DNA of 64,000 nucleotides from Streptomyces regalis (GCF_001509475.1 NZ_LLZG01000104.1:85936-149935), one strand, 5' to 3'. Counted from the stretch's first letter, positions 16,273-25,932 are shown. Program-made: numbers and translations. The notes: generated by a model from the letters alone, not told the origin.

Positions 16273-16289
16273 ATACCCCCCAGGGGTAT
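16273..16289 (-). promoter_or_regulatory. Copper-type operator (CsoR/RicR-like) before DUF4396
   Basis: ATACCCCCCAGGGGTAT, a near-perfect 17-bp dyad of the form TACCC-N5-GGGTA. This form is established for copper-sensing CsoR and RicR repressors of actinobacteria. It lies in the 76-bp gap between the end of the endonuclease IV gene and the DUF4396 start, where the promoter must be. Confidence 0.72.
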
Positions 16290-16300
16290 TCCCTATCGCG

Positions 16301-17194
16301 CTATGCGTCCCGAAGTTTTTTCAGCCGCTCCACGTCCGCCGCGTGCCCTTCCTTCCCGCCCGGCGTCTCGATGATCAGCGGGACGCCCGCCGTGGCCGGG
16401 TGCGTCATCAGCGCCCGGAACGGGTCCTCGCCGATGTGACCTGCGCCGATGTTCTCGTGCCGGTCCTTGTGCGCGCCGACGACGTCCTTGGAGTCATTGG
16501 CGTGGATCAGCTTCAGGCGGCCCTCGCCGACCGTGTCCACCAGCAGGTCGAGCGTCTGGTGCATGCCGGACGGGCCGGTCAGGTCATGGCCGGCGGCGAA
16601 GATGTGGCAGGTGTCCAGGCACACGCCCAGCTTCGGATGGGCGTCCAGCGCCTCGAAGTACGGCCCGAAGTCCCAGGTCCGAGAGCACAGGGAGGCGCCC
16701 TGACCGGCGGTGGACTCCAGGAGCAGATACGGGTCGTCGTCGTGGGTCAGCTCGTCGAGCAGCGGCAGCAAGTGCTCCCGTACCTGCTTCAGGGCCACCG
16801 ACCGCTCCCGGCCGCCGGTCGCGCTGCCCGTGTGCACGACCACGCCCAGCGCCCCGATCTCCCGCCCGCGCCGCAGCGAGTGCCGCAGTGACTCCACCGA
16901 CTTCTCGACCGTGGCCTCGGTGTGCGAGCCGAAGTTGATCAGATACGGCGCATGCACATACGCCGGGATCGACTCGGCCTCGCACACCGCGCGGAACTCC
17001 TCGTCCTGCCGCGGATTCCCGGCGGGCGTGGCCCAGCCACGCGGGTTGGCGACGAAGACCTGGACCGTCTCGGCCTTGAGGTCGTGGGCGTAGGTGAGCC
17101 CGACGGAGTGGAGACCGCCGGCCACGGGGACGTGGCCGCCGATGGGGTTGCGGGAGGGGCCCGAGAGGGCGGTGCCGGACTGCTGACTTCTCAC
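16301..17194 (-). CDS. nfo: Endonuclease IV (AP endonuclease)
   Basis: 297-residue TIM-barrel enzyme of the endonuclease IV family, cleaving DNA 5' to abasic sites in base excision repair. Metal-binding segments appear in order: VHAPYLIN, VVHTGSATG, LLESTAGQG, CLDTCHIFAAG, LIHANDSK, HKDRHENIGAGHIG and IIETPGG, giving the His/Glu/Asp set for the trinuclear zinc site. GTG at 17194 opens the frame; no good ribosome binding site is seen, and an internal start at the conserved GGHVPVAGGL segment would be too late. Same strand as the kinase gene upstream, 34 bp away. Confidence 0.92.
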   Translation of the reverse strand: MRSQQSGTALSGPSRNPIGGHVPVAGGLHSVGLTYAHDLKAETVQVFVANPRGWATPAGNPRQDEEFRAVCEAESIPAYVHAPYLINFGSHTEATVEKSVESLRHSLRRGREIGALGVVVHTGSATGGRERSVALKQVREHLLPLLDELTHDDDPYLLLESTAGQGASLCSRTWDFGPYFEALDAHPKLGVCLDTCHIFAAGHDLTGPSGMHQTLDLLVDTVGEGRLKLIHANDSKDVVGAHKDRHENIGAGHIGEDPFRALMTHPATAGVPLIIETPGGKEGHAADVERLKKLRDA

Positions 17195-17228
17195 CTGTTC
17201 AGGGTGTCATGCTGCCCGGCCCAGCCCC

Positions 17229-19166
17229 TCACCGGATGGTGATCGTGATCGTCGACCCCTTCGGCGCCGTGTCCCCGCCCTTCACGGACTGCTTCTTGAC
17301 CGTGTCGCCGAACAGCCCGAGCAGGCCGCGGTCCTCGTCGACCTCGAAGCCGGCGGCCTCCAGCTCGGCCCTGGCGTCGTCGACGCTGTCACCGGTCACG
17401 TCCGGGACCTCGATCATCTCGGGGCCCTTGGACAGCGTCAGCGTCACCGTGTCGCCCTCGGCGGCCTGCCTGCCTTCGGTCGGCGACTGCTGGGCGACCT
17501 GGCCCGCGTCGAAGTCGGAGTTGACCCGCGCGGCGGCGACCTTCACCTTCAGGCCGGCCTCGGCGAGGTCGGCCTTCGCGTCGGCCAGGCTCTTGCCGGT
17601 GACGTCCGGGACGTCCACCGGGCTGCCCTTGCTGACGGTGAGCGCGACCGCGGAGCCGGAGCGGACCTTGGTGCCGGTCGCGGGGTCCACGGAGATCACG
17701 GAGCCCCTGGTGACGTCGTCGCTGAACTCCCGGGTCACCATGCCCGGTTCGAGTCCGCTCTCCTTGAGTTCGCTCTTCGCCTTGGCCAGCGGGTATCCCT
17801 GGAGGTCGGGCACCTTCACGGTCTCCGGTCCGGCCGAGATGACCAGGTTCACGGAGTCGTTGTGCCGGATGCGGGCGCCCGTCTCTGGGTCCGTGCTGAT
17901 CACGGTGCCGCGCTCGACGGTGTCGCTGTAGGCGCGCTCCACCTTGCCGAGCTCCAGCCCGGCCTCCTCCAGCCGGGCCGTGGCCTGCGCCTGGGTCTTG
18001 GACAGCAGCGACGGGACCTTGGTGAACTGGCCGGAGTTGATGTACCAGATGCCGACACCGAGGCCGAGGGCCAGCAGGACGGCGGCGACGATGACGAGCG
18101 GGCCGCGCGGCGCACGCGGGGTCCGTGACCGGTGCCCGGGCGGCGGGGGCGGCGGGGTCTCCAGCCGGCTGGTCCGGTGAAAGACGGCCTCGGGCTCGTC
18201 CTCGTTCACGGGCAGTGGCCGCTGGATCGTCAGCGCGCGCGGGATCACGCTCGTACGGTCGTCGGCGTGGGTGCGCTCAGCCGCGAGCGCCTGCGGCGGA
18301 ACCGCGTCCAGCTGGTCCGCGCTCAGTGCGGCTCGTGTCTCCCGCGCCTGCGCGAGCAGCGCCACGGCGTCGTACGGACGGATGTCCGGGGTGCGCGCGG
18401 TGGCCGACGCGACCAGCTCGTCGAGCCCGTACGCCAGCCCCGGCACGATAGCCGAGGGCGGCGGGACGTCCTCGTGCAGGTGCTTGTAGAGCACCACCGC
18501 GGGGGAGTCCCCGTCGTGCGGCTTGTCGCCGGTGAGCATCTCGTAGAGGACGACACCGCACGCGTACACGTCGACGCGGGCGTCGGCGGCACCGGGCTGC
18601 TCGATCTGCTCGGGCGCGAGATAGGAGACGGTGCCGAGCACGGCGCCGGTGGTGCTGGTCACGGTGTCCACGGACCGCACGAGCCCGAAGTCGGCGACCT
18701 TGACCCGCCCGTCGTCCCCTATCAGGACGTTCTCGGGCTTCATGTCCCGGTGCACGAACCCGGCGCGGTGCGCGGCGCCGAGCGCGGCGAGCACCGGCTC
18801 CAGGATGTCGAGGGCGGCCCGGGGCTGGAGCGCCCCGCGCTCGCGCAGGACGTCGCGCAGCGTGCAGCCCGCGACGTACTCCATGGCGAGATAGACGTAC
18901 GACCCGTCGGTGCCCTGGTCGAAGACCTGCACCACATTGGGGTGCGCGAGCCGGGCGACGGACTTCGCCTCACGGATGAACCGCTCGACGAACACCCCGT
19001 CCACCGCCAGTGCGGGATGCATCACCTTGAGCGCGAGCACGCGGTCGAGGCGGGTGTCCAGGGCCCGGTAGACCGTGGCCATCCCGCCGACGGCGATCCG
19101 CGCGTCGACGCGATACCGGCCGTCGAGCACCTGCCCGACCAGAGGGTCCTGAAGGGTCGTATCCAC
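17229..19166 (-). CDS. pkaF: PASTA-domain Ser/Thr protein kinase, PkaF-like
   Basis: 645-residue PknB-type transmembrane kinase. Cytoplasmic kinase domain (about 18-275): Gly-rich loop RIAVGGMATVY, Lys47, catalytic HRDMKPEN (Asp141), DFG 159-161, APE in YLAPEQIEQ. A Pro-rich juxtamembrane stretch leads to one membrane helix (VIVAAVLLALGLGVGIWYI) and four extracellular PASTA repeats starting at KVPSL, KVPDL, DVPDV and EVPDV. Such kinases sense muropeptide or lipid II. GTG 19166 has TACACT seven bases upstream and no ribosome binding site, suggesting a leaderless transcript. The order near aroH and an Rv2175c-like gene parallels pknL of M. tuberculosis. Confidence 0.93.
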   Translation of the reverse strand: MDTTLQDPLVGQVLDGRYRVDARIAVGGMATVYRALDTRLDRVLALKVMHPALAVDGVFVERFIREAKSVARLAHPNVVQVFDQGTDGSYVYLAMEYVAGCTLRDVLRERGALQPRAALDILEPVLAALGAAHRAGFVHRDMKPENVLIGDDGRVKVADFGLVRSVDTVTSTTGAVLGTVSYLAPEQIEQPGAADARVDVYACGVVLYEMLTGDKPHDGDSPAVVLYKHLHEDVPPPSAIVPGLAYGLDELVASATARTPDIRPYDAVALLAQARETRAALSADQLDAVPPQALAAERTHADDRTSVIPRALTIQRPLPVNEDEPEAVFHRTSRLETPPPPPPGHRSRTPRAPRGPLVIVAAVLLALGLGVGIWYINSGQFTKVPSLLSKTQAQATARLEEAGLELGKVERAYSDTVERGTVISTDPETGARIRHNDSVNLVISAGPETVKVPDLQGYPLAKAKSELKESGLEPGMVTREFSDDVTRGSVISVDPATGTKVRSGSAVALTVSKGSPVDVPDVTGKSLADAKADLAEAGLKVKVAAARVNSDFDAGQVAQQSPTEGRQAAEGDTVTLTLSKGPEMIEVPDVTGDSVDDARAELEAAGFEVDEDRGLLGLFGDTVKKQSVKGGDTAPKGSTITITIR

Positions 19167-19274
19167 GCAGGTGAGTGTACGAGCCGACACTGACACGCCT
19201 GCCGGTTCCGCCGGGATCGAGCCGGGACTGCAGCCGAGCTGTGACGGACGACTCATCGGTCGATGGTCTTTCAT

Positions 19275-19285
19275 CGAACGTGCGT

Positions 19286-19288
<3 letters not shown>
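19275..19288 (-). promoter_or_regulatory. LexA/SOS-box-like dyad at the thiG 3' end
   Basis: CGAAC-GTGC-GTTCA matches the Gram-positive LexA box CGAAC-N4-GTTCG at nine of ten defined positions. It overlaps the thiG stop codon and lies 110 bp before the kinase start, so it could act on pkaF if at all. Motif match only. Confidence 0.35.
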
Positions 19289-20083
<795 letters not shown>

Positions 20084-20308
20084 TCAGCCTCCTTGGACGG
20101 CGGTGAGGACCTCGACGCGGTCCCCCTCGGAGAGGGACGTCGACGACCACTGCGCGCGCGGTACGACGGTTTCGTTGAGGGCGGCGGCCACTCCGGAGGG
20201 CGCCGCGGTGAGGGACTGCACGAGCGTGTCGAGAGCCGTGCCCGGCTCGATCTGCCGACGGTCGCCGTTGACCGAGATGGTGACCGGGGTGTTCACCGAG
20301 GTGTTCAT
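20084..20308 (-). CDS. thiS: Sulfur carrier protein ThiS
   Basis: 74-residue ubiquitin-like sulfur carrier. It ends in the Gly-Gly dipeptide (AVQGG) that is adenylated and thiocarboxylated. The core ISVNGDRRQIEPGTALDTLV and GDRVEVLTAV is typical. ATG at 20308 overlaps the thiO stop as ATGA, so translation is coupled. Confidence 0.94.
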   Translation of the reverse strand: MNTSVNTPVTISVNGDRRQIEPGTALDTLVQSLTAAPSGVAAALNETVVPRAQWSSTSLSEGDRVEVLTAVQGG

Positions 20309-21471
20309 GCGGGCTGCTCCGTGAGTGCGGCGGCGCTGAAGCGTTTGGGCGTGAACGGCCGGGCCTCGTCCGGGAGTTCACCGGTGGTCAGGGCGTGCGC
20401 CATGGCGTCGCCGGTGACCGGCGTGAGCAGCACGCCGTTGCGGTAGTGCCCGGTGGCCAGCAGCAGCCCGTCCAGCTCGGTCGGGCCGAGCAGCGGCGCG
20501 TTGTCGGGGGAGCCCGGGCGCAGACCGGCCCGCGTCTCCGTGAGCGGCAGTTCGGTGATGCCCGGCACCAACTCGTGGGCGTCGCGCAGCAGCTCGTACA
20601 CGCCGCCCGCGGTCACCGTCGTGTCCCAGCCCAGCTCCTCGCTCGTCGCCCCGACGACCAGCTCCCCGCTCTCGCGCGGCACCAGATACACCTGGCTGCC
20701 GCGCACCACGGCCCGCACGGTCCGGCTCAGGAACGGCGCGTACCGCTTCGGCACGGTCAGCCGCAGCACCTGCCCCTTCACGGGGCGCACGGGCGGCAGT
20801 ACGTGGTCCGGGACTCCGGTCAGTCGCCCGCTGAGGCTGCCGGCCGCGAGGACGACCTGGCCCGCGCCCAGCTCGGTGCCGTTCGCCGTGGTGACACCGG
20901 CGGCCCGGTCCCGTACGACGTCGAAGCGCTCGGCCCACGTCCGGTGGAAGACCACACCGGCCCGCTCGCACGCGGCCACCAGTGCCCCGGCCAGCCGCCG
21001 CGGATCGATCTGGTGGTCGCCGTCCACGCGCAGCCCCCCGCGCACGCCCGGCGCGAGCATCGGCTCCAGGCGCCGGCACTCCCGCCCCGACAGCCACTCG
21101 GAGTCCAGCCCGGACCGGCGCTGCAGGGCGTGCAGTTCGCGCAGATGGGCGCGGTCGTCGGAGTCCAGCGCGACCGCGAGCGTGCCGCACCGGCGGTAGC
21201 CGAGGTCATGGCCGGTGAGGTCGGTCAGCTCGGCCGCGAAGTCCGGGTAACGGCGGGCCGAGGCGAGATTCAGGCCCAGCAGGGTCTGCTCGCCGTAGTG
21301 CAGTTCCGTGACGGCGGCCAGCATGCCGGCCGCCACCTGGGCGGCGCCGCCGCCCGGCTCGGGGTCCACGACGGCCGTGGTGAACCCGCGCTGCGCGGCC
21401 CGCCACGCCGTGACCAGGCCGATGATTCCGCCCCCGATGACAAGGACGTCTGACGTTCGCGTACGCGACAT
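20305..21471 (-). CDS. thiO: Glycine oxidase ThiO
   Basis: 388-residue FAD enzyme of the DAO family, oxidising glycine to the imine used by ThiG. N-terminal FAD motif VLVIGGGIIGLVTAWRAAQRG (from residue 9), then GGGAAQVAAGMLA, and C-terminal GLRPGSPDNAPLLGPTELDGLLLATGHYRNGVLLTPVTG. First gene of the thiOSG operon, with its ATG about a dozen bases from the TPP riboswitch, so the whole operon should be shut off by thiamine pyrophosphate. Confidence 0.95.
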   Translation of the reverse strand: MSRTRTSDVLVIGGGIIGLVTAWRAAQRGFTTAVVDPEPGGGAAQVAAGMLAAVTELHYGEQTLLGLNLASARRYPDFAAELTDLTGHDLGYRRCGTLAVALDSDDRAHLRELHALQRRSGLDSEWLSGRECRRLEPMLAPGVRGGLRVDGDHQIDPRRLAGALVAACERAGVVFHRTWAERFDVVRDRAAGVTTANGTELGAGQVVLAAGSLSGRLTGVPDHVLPPVRPVKGQVLRLTVPKRYAPFLSRTVRAVVRGSQVYLVPRESGELVVGATSEELGWDTTVTAGGVYELLRDAHELVPGITELPLTETRAGLRPGSPDNAPLLGPTELDGLLLATGHYRNGVLLTPVTGDAMAHALTTGELPDEARPFTPKRFSAAALTEQPA

Positions 21472-21483
21472 GGGCGTCCAGCC

Positions 21484-21585
21484 CCTCCCTTCGCCGGCAT
21501 GACCCGGATCAGGTTCGTACGGTCGGAGGCCGCCAGCCTCCCTCTCAGCCCGGTGCGTCCGGGCTCCCGCGAGTGCTCTACGTTG
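21484..21585 (-). promoter_or_regulatory. TPP riboswitch (THI element)
   Basis: On the - strand the conserved aptamer parts occur in order: CGGGCTGAGAGGGAGGCT, a variable stem, GAACCTGATCCGGGTCATGC and CCGGCGAAGGGAGG. The last part also contains the only purine-rich stretch before the thiO ATG, so TPP binding may hide the ribosome binding site. Ends are approximate. Confidence 0.94.
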
Positions 21586-21632
21586 GCCACCCTAGCCCGC
21601 CGCCACATGTCTCAGTAAGGGAGCCCGCGCCC

Positions 21633-22007
21633 ATGGCCCGCTCGCTCGACGGTCTCGTCCTCGCTCCCGTCGCGGACCAAGCCCCAGGTCAGGTGGGTAC
21701 GCGCACCCGGTTCACGTACCACGAGAAGGACGGCGAGATCTGGGCCGAGTACGCGGGCGGCGATGTCGTGCGCGGGTATCTGGTGGGTGGCAGGGAAGGC
21801 GACCGGCTGGACTTCCGGTACGTGCAGCTCAAGCGTGACGGGACGACGTCGTCGGGCCACTGTGTGTCGGCGGTGACCGAGCTGTCCGACGGGCGGGTCC
21901 GCCTGGAGGAGAGCTGGGCGTGGGAGTCGCAGACGGGCAGGGGAACCAGCGTGGTGGAACAGGTTCCGGACGAGGTTGTGGAGCAGGTCACTGAGCACGC
22001 CCCCTGA
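21633..22007 (+). CDS. Small conserved hypothetical protein, lipocalin-like
   Basis: 124 residues rich in beta strand: alternating charged and aromatic residues in TRFTYHEKDGEIWAEYAGGDVVRGYLVGGREGDRLDFRYVQL suggest a small barrel. Homologues in actinomycetes are labelled variously, some as N-acetylglutamate synthase, which I see no motif to support. ATG 21633 follows TAAGGGAG. It is divergent from thiO and 32 bp ahead of the FAD reductase. Function unknown. Confidence 0.75.
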   Translation: MARSLDGLVLAPVADQAPGQVGTRTRFTYHEKDGEIWAEYAGGDVVRGYLVGGREGDRLDFRYVQLKRDGTTSSGHCVSAVTELSDGRVRLEESWAWESQTGRGTSVVEQVPDEVVEQVTEHAP

Positions 22008-22014
22008 CTGACAA

Positions 22015-22030
22015 ATAGTCAGTTGACTAT
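22015..22030 (+). promoter_or_regulatory. 16-bp perfect palindrome before the FAD reductase gene
   Basis: ATAGTCA-GT-TGACTAT, ten bases before the GTG start. GACTAT can be read as a -10 for a leaderless transcript, so a regulator bound here would block it. The AT-rich composition stands out from the surroundings. Binding protein unknown; a MarR- or TetR-type repressor would fit. Confidence 0.6.
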
Positions 22031-22039
22031 GGTGATCAG

Positions 22040-23269
22040 GTGAGCGAGCAGACGCAGCAACGGGGCACGTCACAGGCGCGGCGCGTGGTCGTCGCCGGCG
22101 CGGGCATGGCCGGTGTGCAAACCGCGGTCGCCCTGCGTGAACGGGGCTTCACCGGCACCGTCACGCTGATCGGCGCCGAGCCCCACCAGCCGTACGACCG
22201 ACCGCCCCTGTCCAAGGCCGTGCTGCTCGGCAAGGCCGAGGGCTCCGCCTTCGACGTCGACTTCGAGGCGCTCGGCATCGAACTGGAACTGGGCCGCGAG
22301 GTGCTGGGCGTACGCACCGCCGACCACGAGCTGGACACCGAGGCCGGGCCCGTCCCGTACGACGTCCTCGTGCTCGCCACCGGTGCCGAACCGATCCGGC
22401 TGCCGGGCGCGGAGGGCGTCCCCGGCGTGCATCTGCTGCGCACCCTGGACGACGCCGAGCGGCTGCGGCCGGTGCTGGCCCGGCAGCACGACATCGTGGT
22501 CGTCGGCGCGGGCTGGATCGGCGCGGAGTTCGCCACGGCCGCGCGCGAGGCGGGCTGCGCGGTGACGGTCGTGGAGGCCGCCGACCGGCCGCTCGCGGGG
22601 GCGCTGCCCGCGGAGGTGGCGGCGCCGATGACCGCCTGGTACGAGGACAGCGGGGCGGTGCTGCGGACGCACGCGCGCGTGGAGCGCGTCGAGCCCGGCG
22701 CGGTGTTCCTCGACGACGGCTCACGGCTGCCCGCGGGCGCCGTCGTGGTCGGCATCGGGGCGCGGCCCGCCACGGCCTGGCTGGCCGGCTCGGGCATCGA
22801 GCTCGGCGTGCACGGCGAGGTGGTGGCCGACGACCGCCTGCGCACCTCCGTGCCGGACGTCTACGCGGTCGGCGACTGCGCCTCCTTTCCTTCGGGACGG
22901 TATGGCGAGCGCCTGCTGGTCCACCACTGGGACAACGCCCTGCAGGGCCCGCGTACGGTCGCGGCGAACATCCTCGGTGAGACGCCCGCGATCTACGACC
23001 CCGTGCCGTACTTCTGGTCCGAGCAGTTCGGCCGGTTCGTCCAGTACGCCGGCCACCACGCCGGGGCCGACACGACCCTGTGGCGCGGCGACCCGTCGGG
23101 CCCGGCCTGGACGGTCTGCTGGCTGAAGGACGGCCGCCTGGTCGCACTGTTGGCGGTGGGCCGACCGAGGGATCTGGCGCAGGGGCGACGGCTGATCGAG
23201 GCGGGTACGCCGATGAATCCGGCGCTGCTGGCGGACCCGGCGCGGCCGATGAAGGCGGCGACGGCGTAG
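22040..23269 (+). CDS. FAD/NAD-dependent ferredoxin reductase
   Basis: 409 residues of the ferredoxin/rubredoxin reductase type (BphA4-like) that pass electrons from NAD(P)H to a ferredoxin, often for P450 or dioxygenase systems. FAD-binding VVVAGAGMAGVQTAVAL (about 17-33), PYDRPPLSKAVLL, NAD-binding VVVGAGWIGAEFATAAREAG, second FAD motif VYAVGDCASF, and a C-terminal reductase domain. GTG at 22040 is preceded by GATCAGG. No ferredoxin, oxygenase or P450 gene is adjacent, so the partner is unknown. Confidence 0.9.
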   Translation: MSEQTQQRGTSQARRVVVAGAGMAGVQTAVALRERGFTGTVTLIGAEPHQPYDRPPLSKAVLLGKAEGSAFDVDFEALGIELELGREVLGVRTADHELDTEAGPVPYDVLVLATGAEPIRLPGAEGVPGVHLLRTLDDAERLRPVLARQHDIVVVGAGWIGAEFATAAREAGCAVTVVEAADRPLAGALPAEVAAPMTAWYEDSGAVLRTHARVERVEPGAVFLDDGSRLPAGAVVVGIGARPATAWLAGSGIELGVHGEVVADDRLRTSVPDVYAVGDCASFPSGRYGERLLVHHWDNALQGPRTVAANILGETPAIYDPVPYFWSEQFGRFVQYAGHHAGADTTLWRGDPSGPAWTVCWLKDGRLVALLAVGRPRDLAQGRRLIEAGTPMNPALLADPARPMKAATA

Positions 23270-23346
23270 GGCCGAGAGCGGGGTGTTCCGCGCGCTCGGA
23301 CGGGCCTGGCTTCCGACTGTCAGTGGCAGATGGCAGGCTTGTTCCC

Positions 23347-23718
23347 GTGACCGAGATTGACGCAAAGATCGATGCTCTCGTCCCCGCCTGGCTCACCCTC
23401 CCCGACATCGCAGAGATGCTCGATGTCGAGGTGACCCGCGTCCGGCAGCTGGTCAAGGACGGCCAGCTCATCGCCGTACGCCGTGGTGAGAACCGCGCAC
23501 TGCACGTCCCTGCCGCCTTCATCGACGGGGCCGAGCAGAAGGTCGTCAAGGGCCTGTCCGGGACCCTGACGCTCCTGCGGGACGACGGCTTCACGGACGA
23601 AGAGATGCTGGAGTGGCTCTTCACCCCCGACGAGAGCCTGCCCGGTACGCCCGCGCAGGCCCTCAGCGAGAATCGCGGCACGGAGGTGAAGCGCCGCGCC
23701 CAGGCGCTCGCCGTCTGA
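23347..23718 (+). CDS. Rv2175c-type DNA-binding protein
   Basis: 123 residues. The N-terminal half is a winged-helix/MerR-like domain: WLTLPDIAEMLDVEVTRVRQLVKDGQLIAVRRGENRALHVPAAFI. The C-terminal part (FTDEEMLEWLFTPDESLPGTPAQAL) is the conserved dimer-forming section of the family. In M. tuberculosis the homologue is phosphorylated by the neighbouring kinase PknL, which alters DNA binding. Here a PASTA kinase lies about 4 kb away. GTG 23347; no strong ribosome binding site. A hairpin follows. Confidence 0.88.
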   Translation: MTEIDAKIDALVPAWLTLPDIAEMLDVEVTRVRQLVKDGQLIAVRRGENRALHVPAAFIDGAEQKVVKGLSGTLTLLRDDGFTDEEMLEWLFTPDESLPGTPAQALSENRGTEVKRRAQALAV

Positions 23719-23759
23719 ACCGAACGCCCTGATCCGAACACCGTCCGGCCTATGGACCG

Positions 23760-23805
23760 GGCTCCTGCGGGCCACGGTCGCGGTTGACCGCGGCCCGCAG
23801 GAGCC
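23760..23805 (+). terminator. Long hairpin after the Rv2175c-like gene
   Basis: GGCTCCTGCGGGCC pairs perfectly with GGCCCGCAGGAGCC; inside, CGGTC pairs with GACCG around loop GCGGTT. It starts 41 bases past the stop. No U-run. Bases 23811-24039 beyond it hold no further gene, only the thiE upstream region. Confidence 0.75.
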
Positions 23806-24039
23806 GGGGCCGGCGTTTCGGGTGTGGCCACCTGGGGCCATCAGCCGGTTCGAGCACAGGGGTGCGGCACGTCGCCTCGCCACGCCGCGCCTCGTCCGGC
23901 CCAGCTCCTGCGCTGCAACGGGCCATGGAGTGCCGCCCGGCACCGGCCCGCGACGCAGCGCCAGGCTCCGGCTACCGTGCCACCGTCCGGCACCAGCCCG
24001 ACGTCACCCGCCCGGCAACCCGATCACAGGGGGCACCGC

Positions 24040-24702
24040 ATGTCCGACACCGCCACCGCAGGCACCGCCCGCGCCCAGCTCGCCGACGCCCGGCTCTACC
24101 TCTGCACGGGCGCCCGTAAGCAGCAGGGCGACCTCGCGGAGTTCCTGGACGCCGTCCTGGCCGCCGGTGTCGACATCGTGCAGTTGCGCGACAAGGGCAT
24201 GGAGGCGGCCGAGGAACTGGAGCACCTGAAGGTCTTCGCCGACGCCTGCGCCCGACACGGCAAGCTCCTCGCGGTCAACGACCGTGCCGACGTGGCCCAC
24301 GCCGCCGGCGCCGACGTCCTGCACCTCGGCCAGGGCGACCTCCCGGTCCCCGCCGCCCGCGCGATTCTCGGCGACGACGTCCTCGTCGGCCGCTCCACGC
24401 ACTCCGAGTCGGAGGCCGCCGCGGCCGCCGTCCAGGCGGGCGTGGACTACTTCTGCACCGGCCCCTGCTGGCCCACCCCCACCAAGCCCGGCCGCCACGC
24501 CCCCGGCCTCGACCTGGTCCGTCACACCGCAGCCCTCGGCACCGACCGCCCCTGGTTCGCCATCGGCGGTATCGACCTCGGCAACCTCGACGAGGTGCTG
24601 GAGGCCGGCGCCCGCCGTGTCGTCGTCGTACGGGCGATCACGGAGGCGGACGACCCCGCCGCGGCAGCGGAGGAGTTCGCGAAGCGGCTGCGGCAGGTGT
24701 AG
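24040..24702 (+). CDS. thiE: Thiamine phosphate synthase
   Basis: 220-residue TIM-barrel enzyme joining HMP pyrophosphate and thiazole phosphate to thiamine phosphate. Conserved parts: [97 protein letters not shown] 24040 follows AGGGGG. It lies 2.5 kb from thiOSG on the other strand, and no THI element is visible in its own 5' region, so TPP control is not evident here. Confidence 0.95.
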   Translation: MSDTATAGTARAQLADARLYLCTGARKQQGDLAEFLDAVLAAGVDIVQLRDKGMEAAEELEHLKVFADACARHGKLLAVNDRADVAHAAGADVLHLGQGDLPVPAARAILGDDVLVGRSTHSESEAAAAAVQAGVDYFCTGPCWPTPTKPGRHAPGLDLVRHTAALGTDRPWFAIGGIDLGNLDEVLEAGARRVVVVRAITEADDPAAAAEEFAKRLRQV

Positions 24703-24758
24703 GTGGCCGTGGCGGTCCGGCCTGCGGAGCGGCCGGTCTCAGTTTTGGCCCCGCCGCG

Positions 24759-24799
24759 TCTCAGTCAGTGGTCAGTCGGTGGTCAGTCAATGGTCAGCC
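24759..24799 (+). repeat. 11-bp tandem direct repeats between thiE and metF
   Basis: GGTCAGTC occurs at 24770 and 24781 and GGTCAGCC at 24792, exactly 11 bp apart, with a degenerate unit TCTCAGTCAGT at 24759. One helical turn per unit is typical of sites for response regulators such as PhoP, whose units begin GTTCACCC. The match to that core is partial. Confidence 0.6.
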
Positions 24800-24916
24800 G
24801 GCCGCGATCCAGGGTCTCGGGGCTCTGCCCCGCCCGCTGCGGAGGCCCCTTTATGGCTCATATTGTCCAAGGCGTGGACAACAATCCGACAAATCGGTCA
24901 AATGTCCGGCGCCCTG

Positions 24917-24945
24917 TTGGGGGACCGGGGACCCCTGGCTAACCT
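24917..24945 (+). promoter_or_regulatory. Candidate leaderless promoter of metF
   Basis: TTGGGG, 17 bases, TAACCT, then six bases to the ATG at 24952. No ribosome binding site precedes that ATG, so transcription likely starts at or next to the A of the start codon. Confidence 0.5.
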
Positions 24946-24951
24946 GCGAGT

Positions 24952-25875
24952 ATGGCCCTCGGCACCGCATCCATCAGGTCGGACCACGCTCGTACCGTGC
25001 GCGAGATGCTCGCGACCGGCAAGACGACGTATTCGTTCGAGTTCTACGCCCCCAAGACTCCGAAGGGCGAGCGGAACCTGTGGAACGCGCTGCGCCGGGT
25101 CGAGGCGGTCGGGCCCGACTTCGTCTCCGTGACCTACGGCGCGGGCGGTTCCACCCGCGCGGGCACGGTCAAGGCGACCGAGGCGATCGCCTCGGACACC
25201 ACGCTCACGCCGATCGCCCACCTCACCGCCGTCGACCACTCGGTGGCCGACCTGCGCAACATCATCGGGCAGTACGCGGACGCGGGCATCCGCAACATGC
25301 TGGCGCTGCGCGGCGACCCGCCCGGCGACCCGCTGGGTGAGTGGGTGCGCCACCCCCAGGGCCTCACCTACGCCGCCGAGCTCGTCGAACTGATCAAGAC
25401 GTCCGGCGATTTCTGCGTCGGCGTCGCGGCCTTCCCCGCGATGCACCCGCGCTCCGCCGACTGGGAGACCGACGTCCGTCACTTCGTCGACAAATGCCGT
25501 GCGGGCGCGGACTACGCGATCACGCAGATGTTCTTCGAACCGGAGGACTACCTGCGCCTGCGCGACCGTGTGTCGGCCGCCGGCTGCGACACCCCGATCA
25601 TCCCGGAGATCATGCCGATCGCCAGCATGAGGACGCTGGAGCGGATCCCGTCCCTCACCAACGCCGCCTTCCCGGACGCCCTGAAAGAGCGGATCCTCAC
25701 AGCAAAGGACGATCCGGCCGCTGTACGCTCGATCGCAATCGAGTTCGCCACGGAGTTCTGCGCACGGTTGCTGGCCGAGGGAGTGCCCGGATTGCACTTC
25801 ATTACGCTCAACAACTCCACGGCGACCCTGGAAATCCACGAAAACCTGGGCCTGCACCACCCACCGCAGGCCTAG
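24952..25875 (+). CDS. metF: Methylenetetrahydrofolate reductase
   Basis: 307 residues, TIM-barrel flavoprotein reducing 5,10-methylene-THF to 5-methyl-THF for methionine synthesis. Conserved segments: [80 protein letters not shown] and [15 protein letters not shown]. Typical bacterial length, with no regulatory C-terminal domain. ATG 24952 probably starts a leaderless mRNA. An orthologue sits in the equivalent stretch of the M. tuberculosis genome (Rv2172c, from memory). Confidence 0.95.
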   Translation: MALGTASIRSDHARTVREMLATGKTTYSFEFYAPKTPKGERNLWNALRRVEAVGPDFVSVTYGAGGSTRAGTVKATEAIASDTTLTPIAHLTAVDHSVADLRNIIGQYADAGIRNMLALRGDPPGDPLGEWVRHPQGLTYAAELVELIKTSGDFCVGVAAFPAMHPRSADWETDVRHFVDKCRAGADYAITQMFFEPEDYLRLRDRVSAAGCDTPIIPEIMPIASMRTLERIPSLTNAAFPDALKERILTAKDDPAAVRSIAIEFATEFCARLLAEGVPGLHFITLNNSTATLEIHENLGLHHPPQA

Positions 25876-25932
25876 ACCGGCCGTACCGGCGTACGTCACA
25901 CTGCGTAGGCGGCCACTGGGAGAGGGGCGTAC

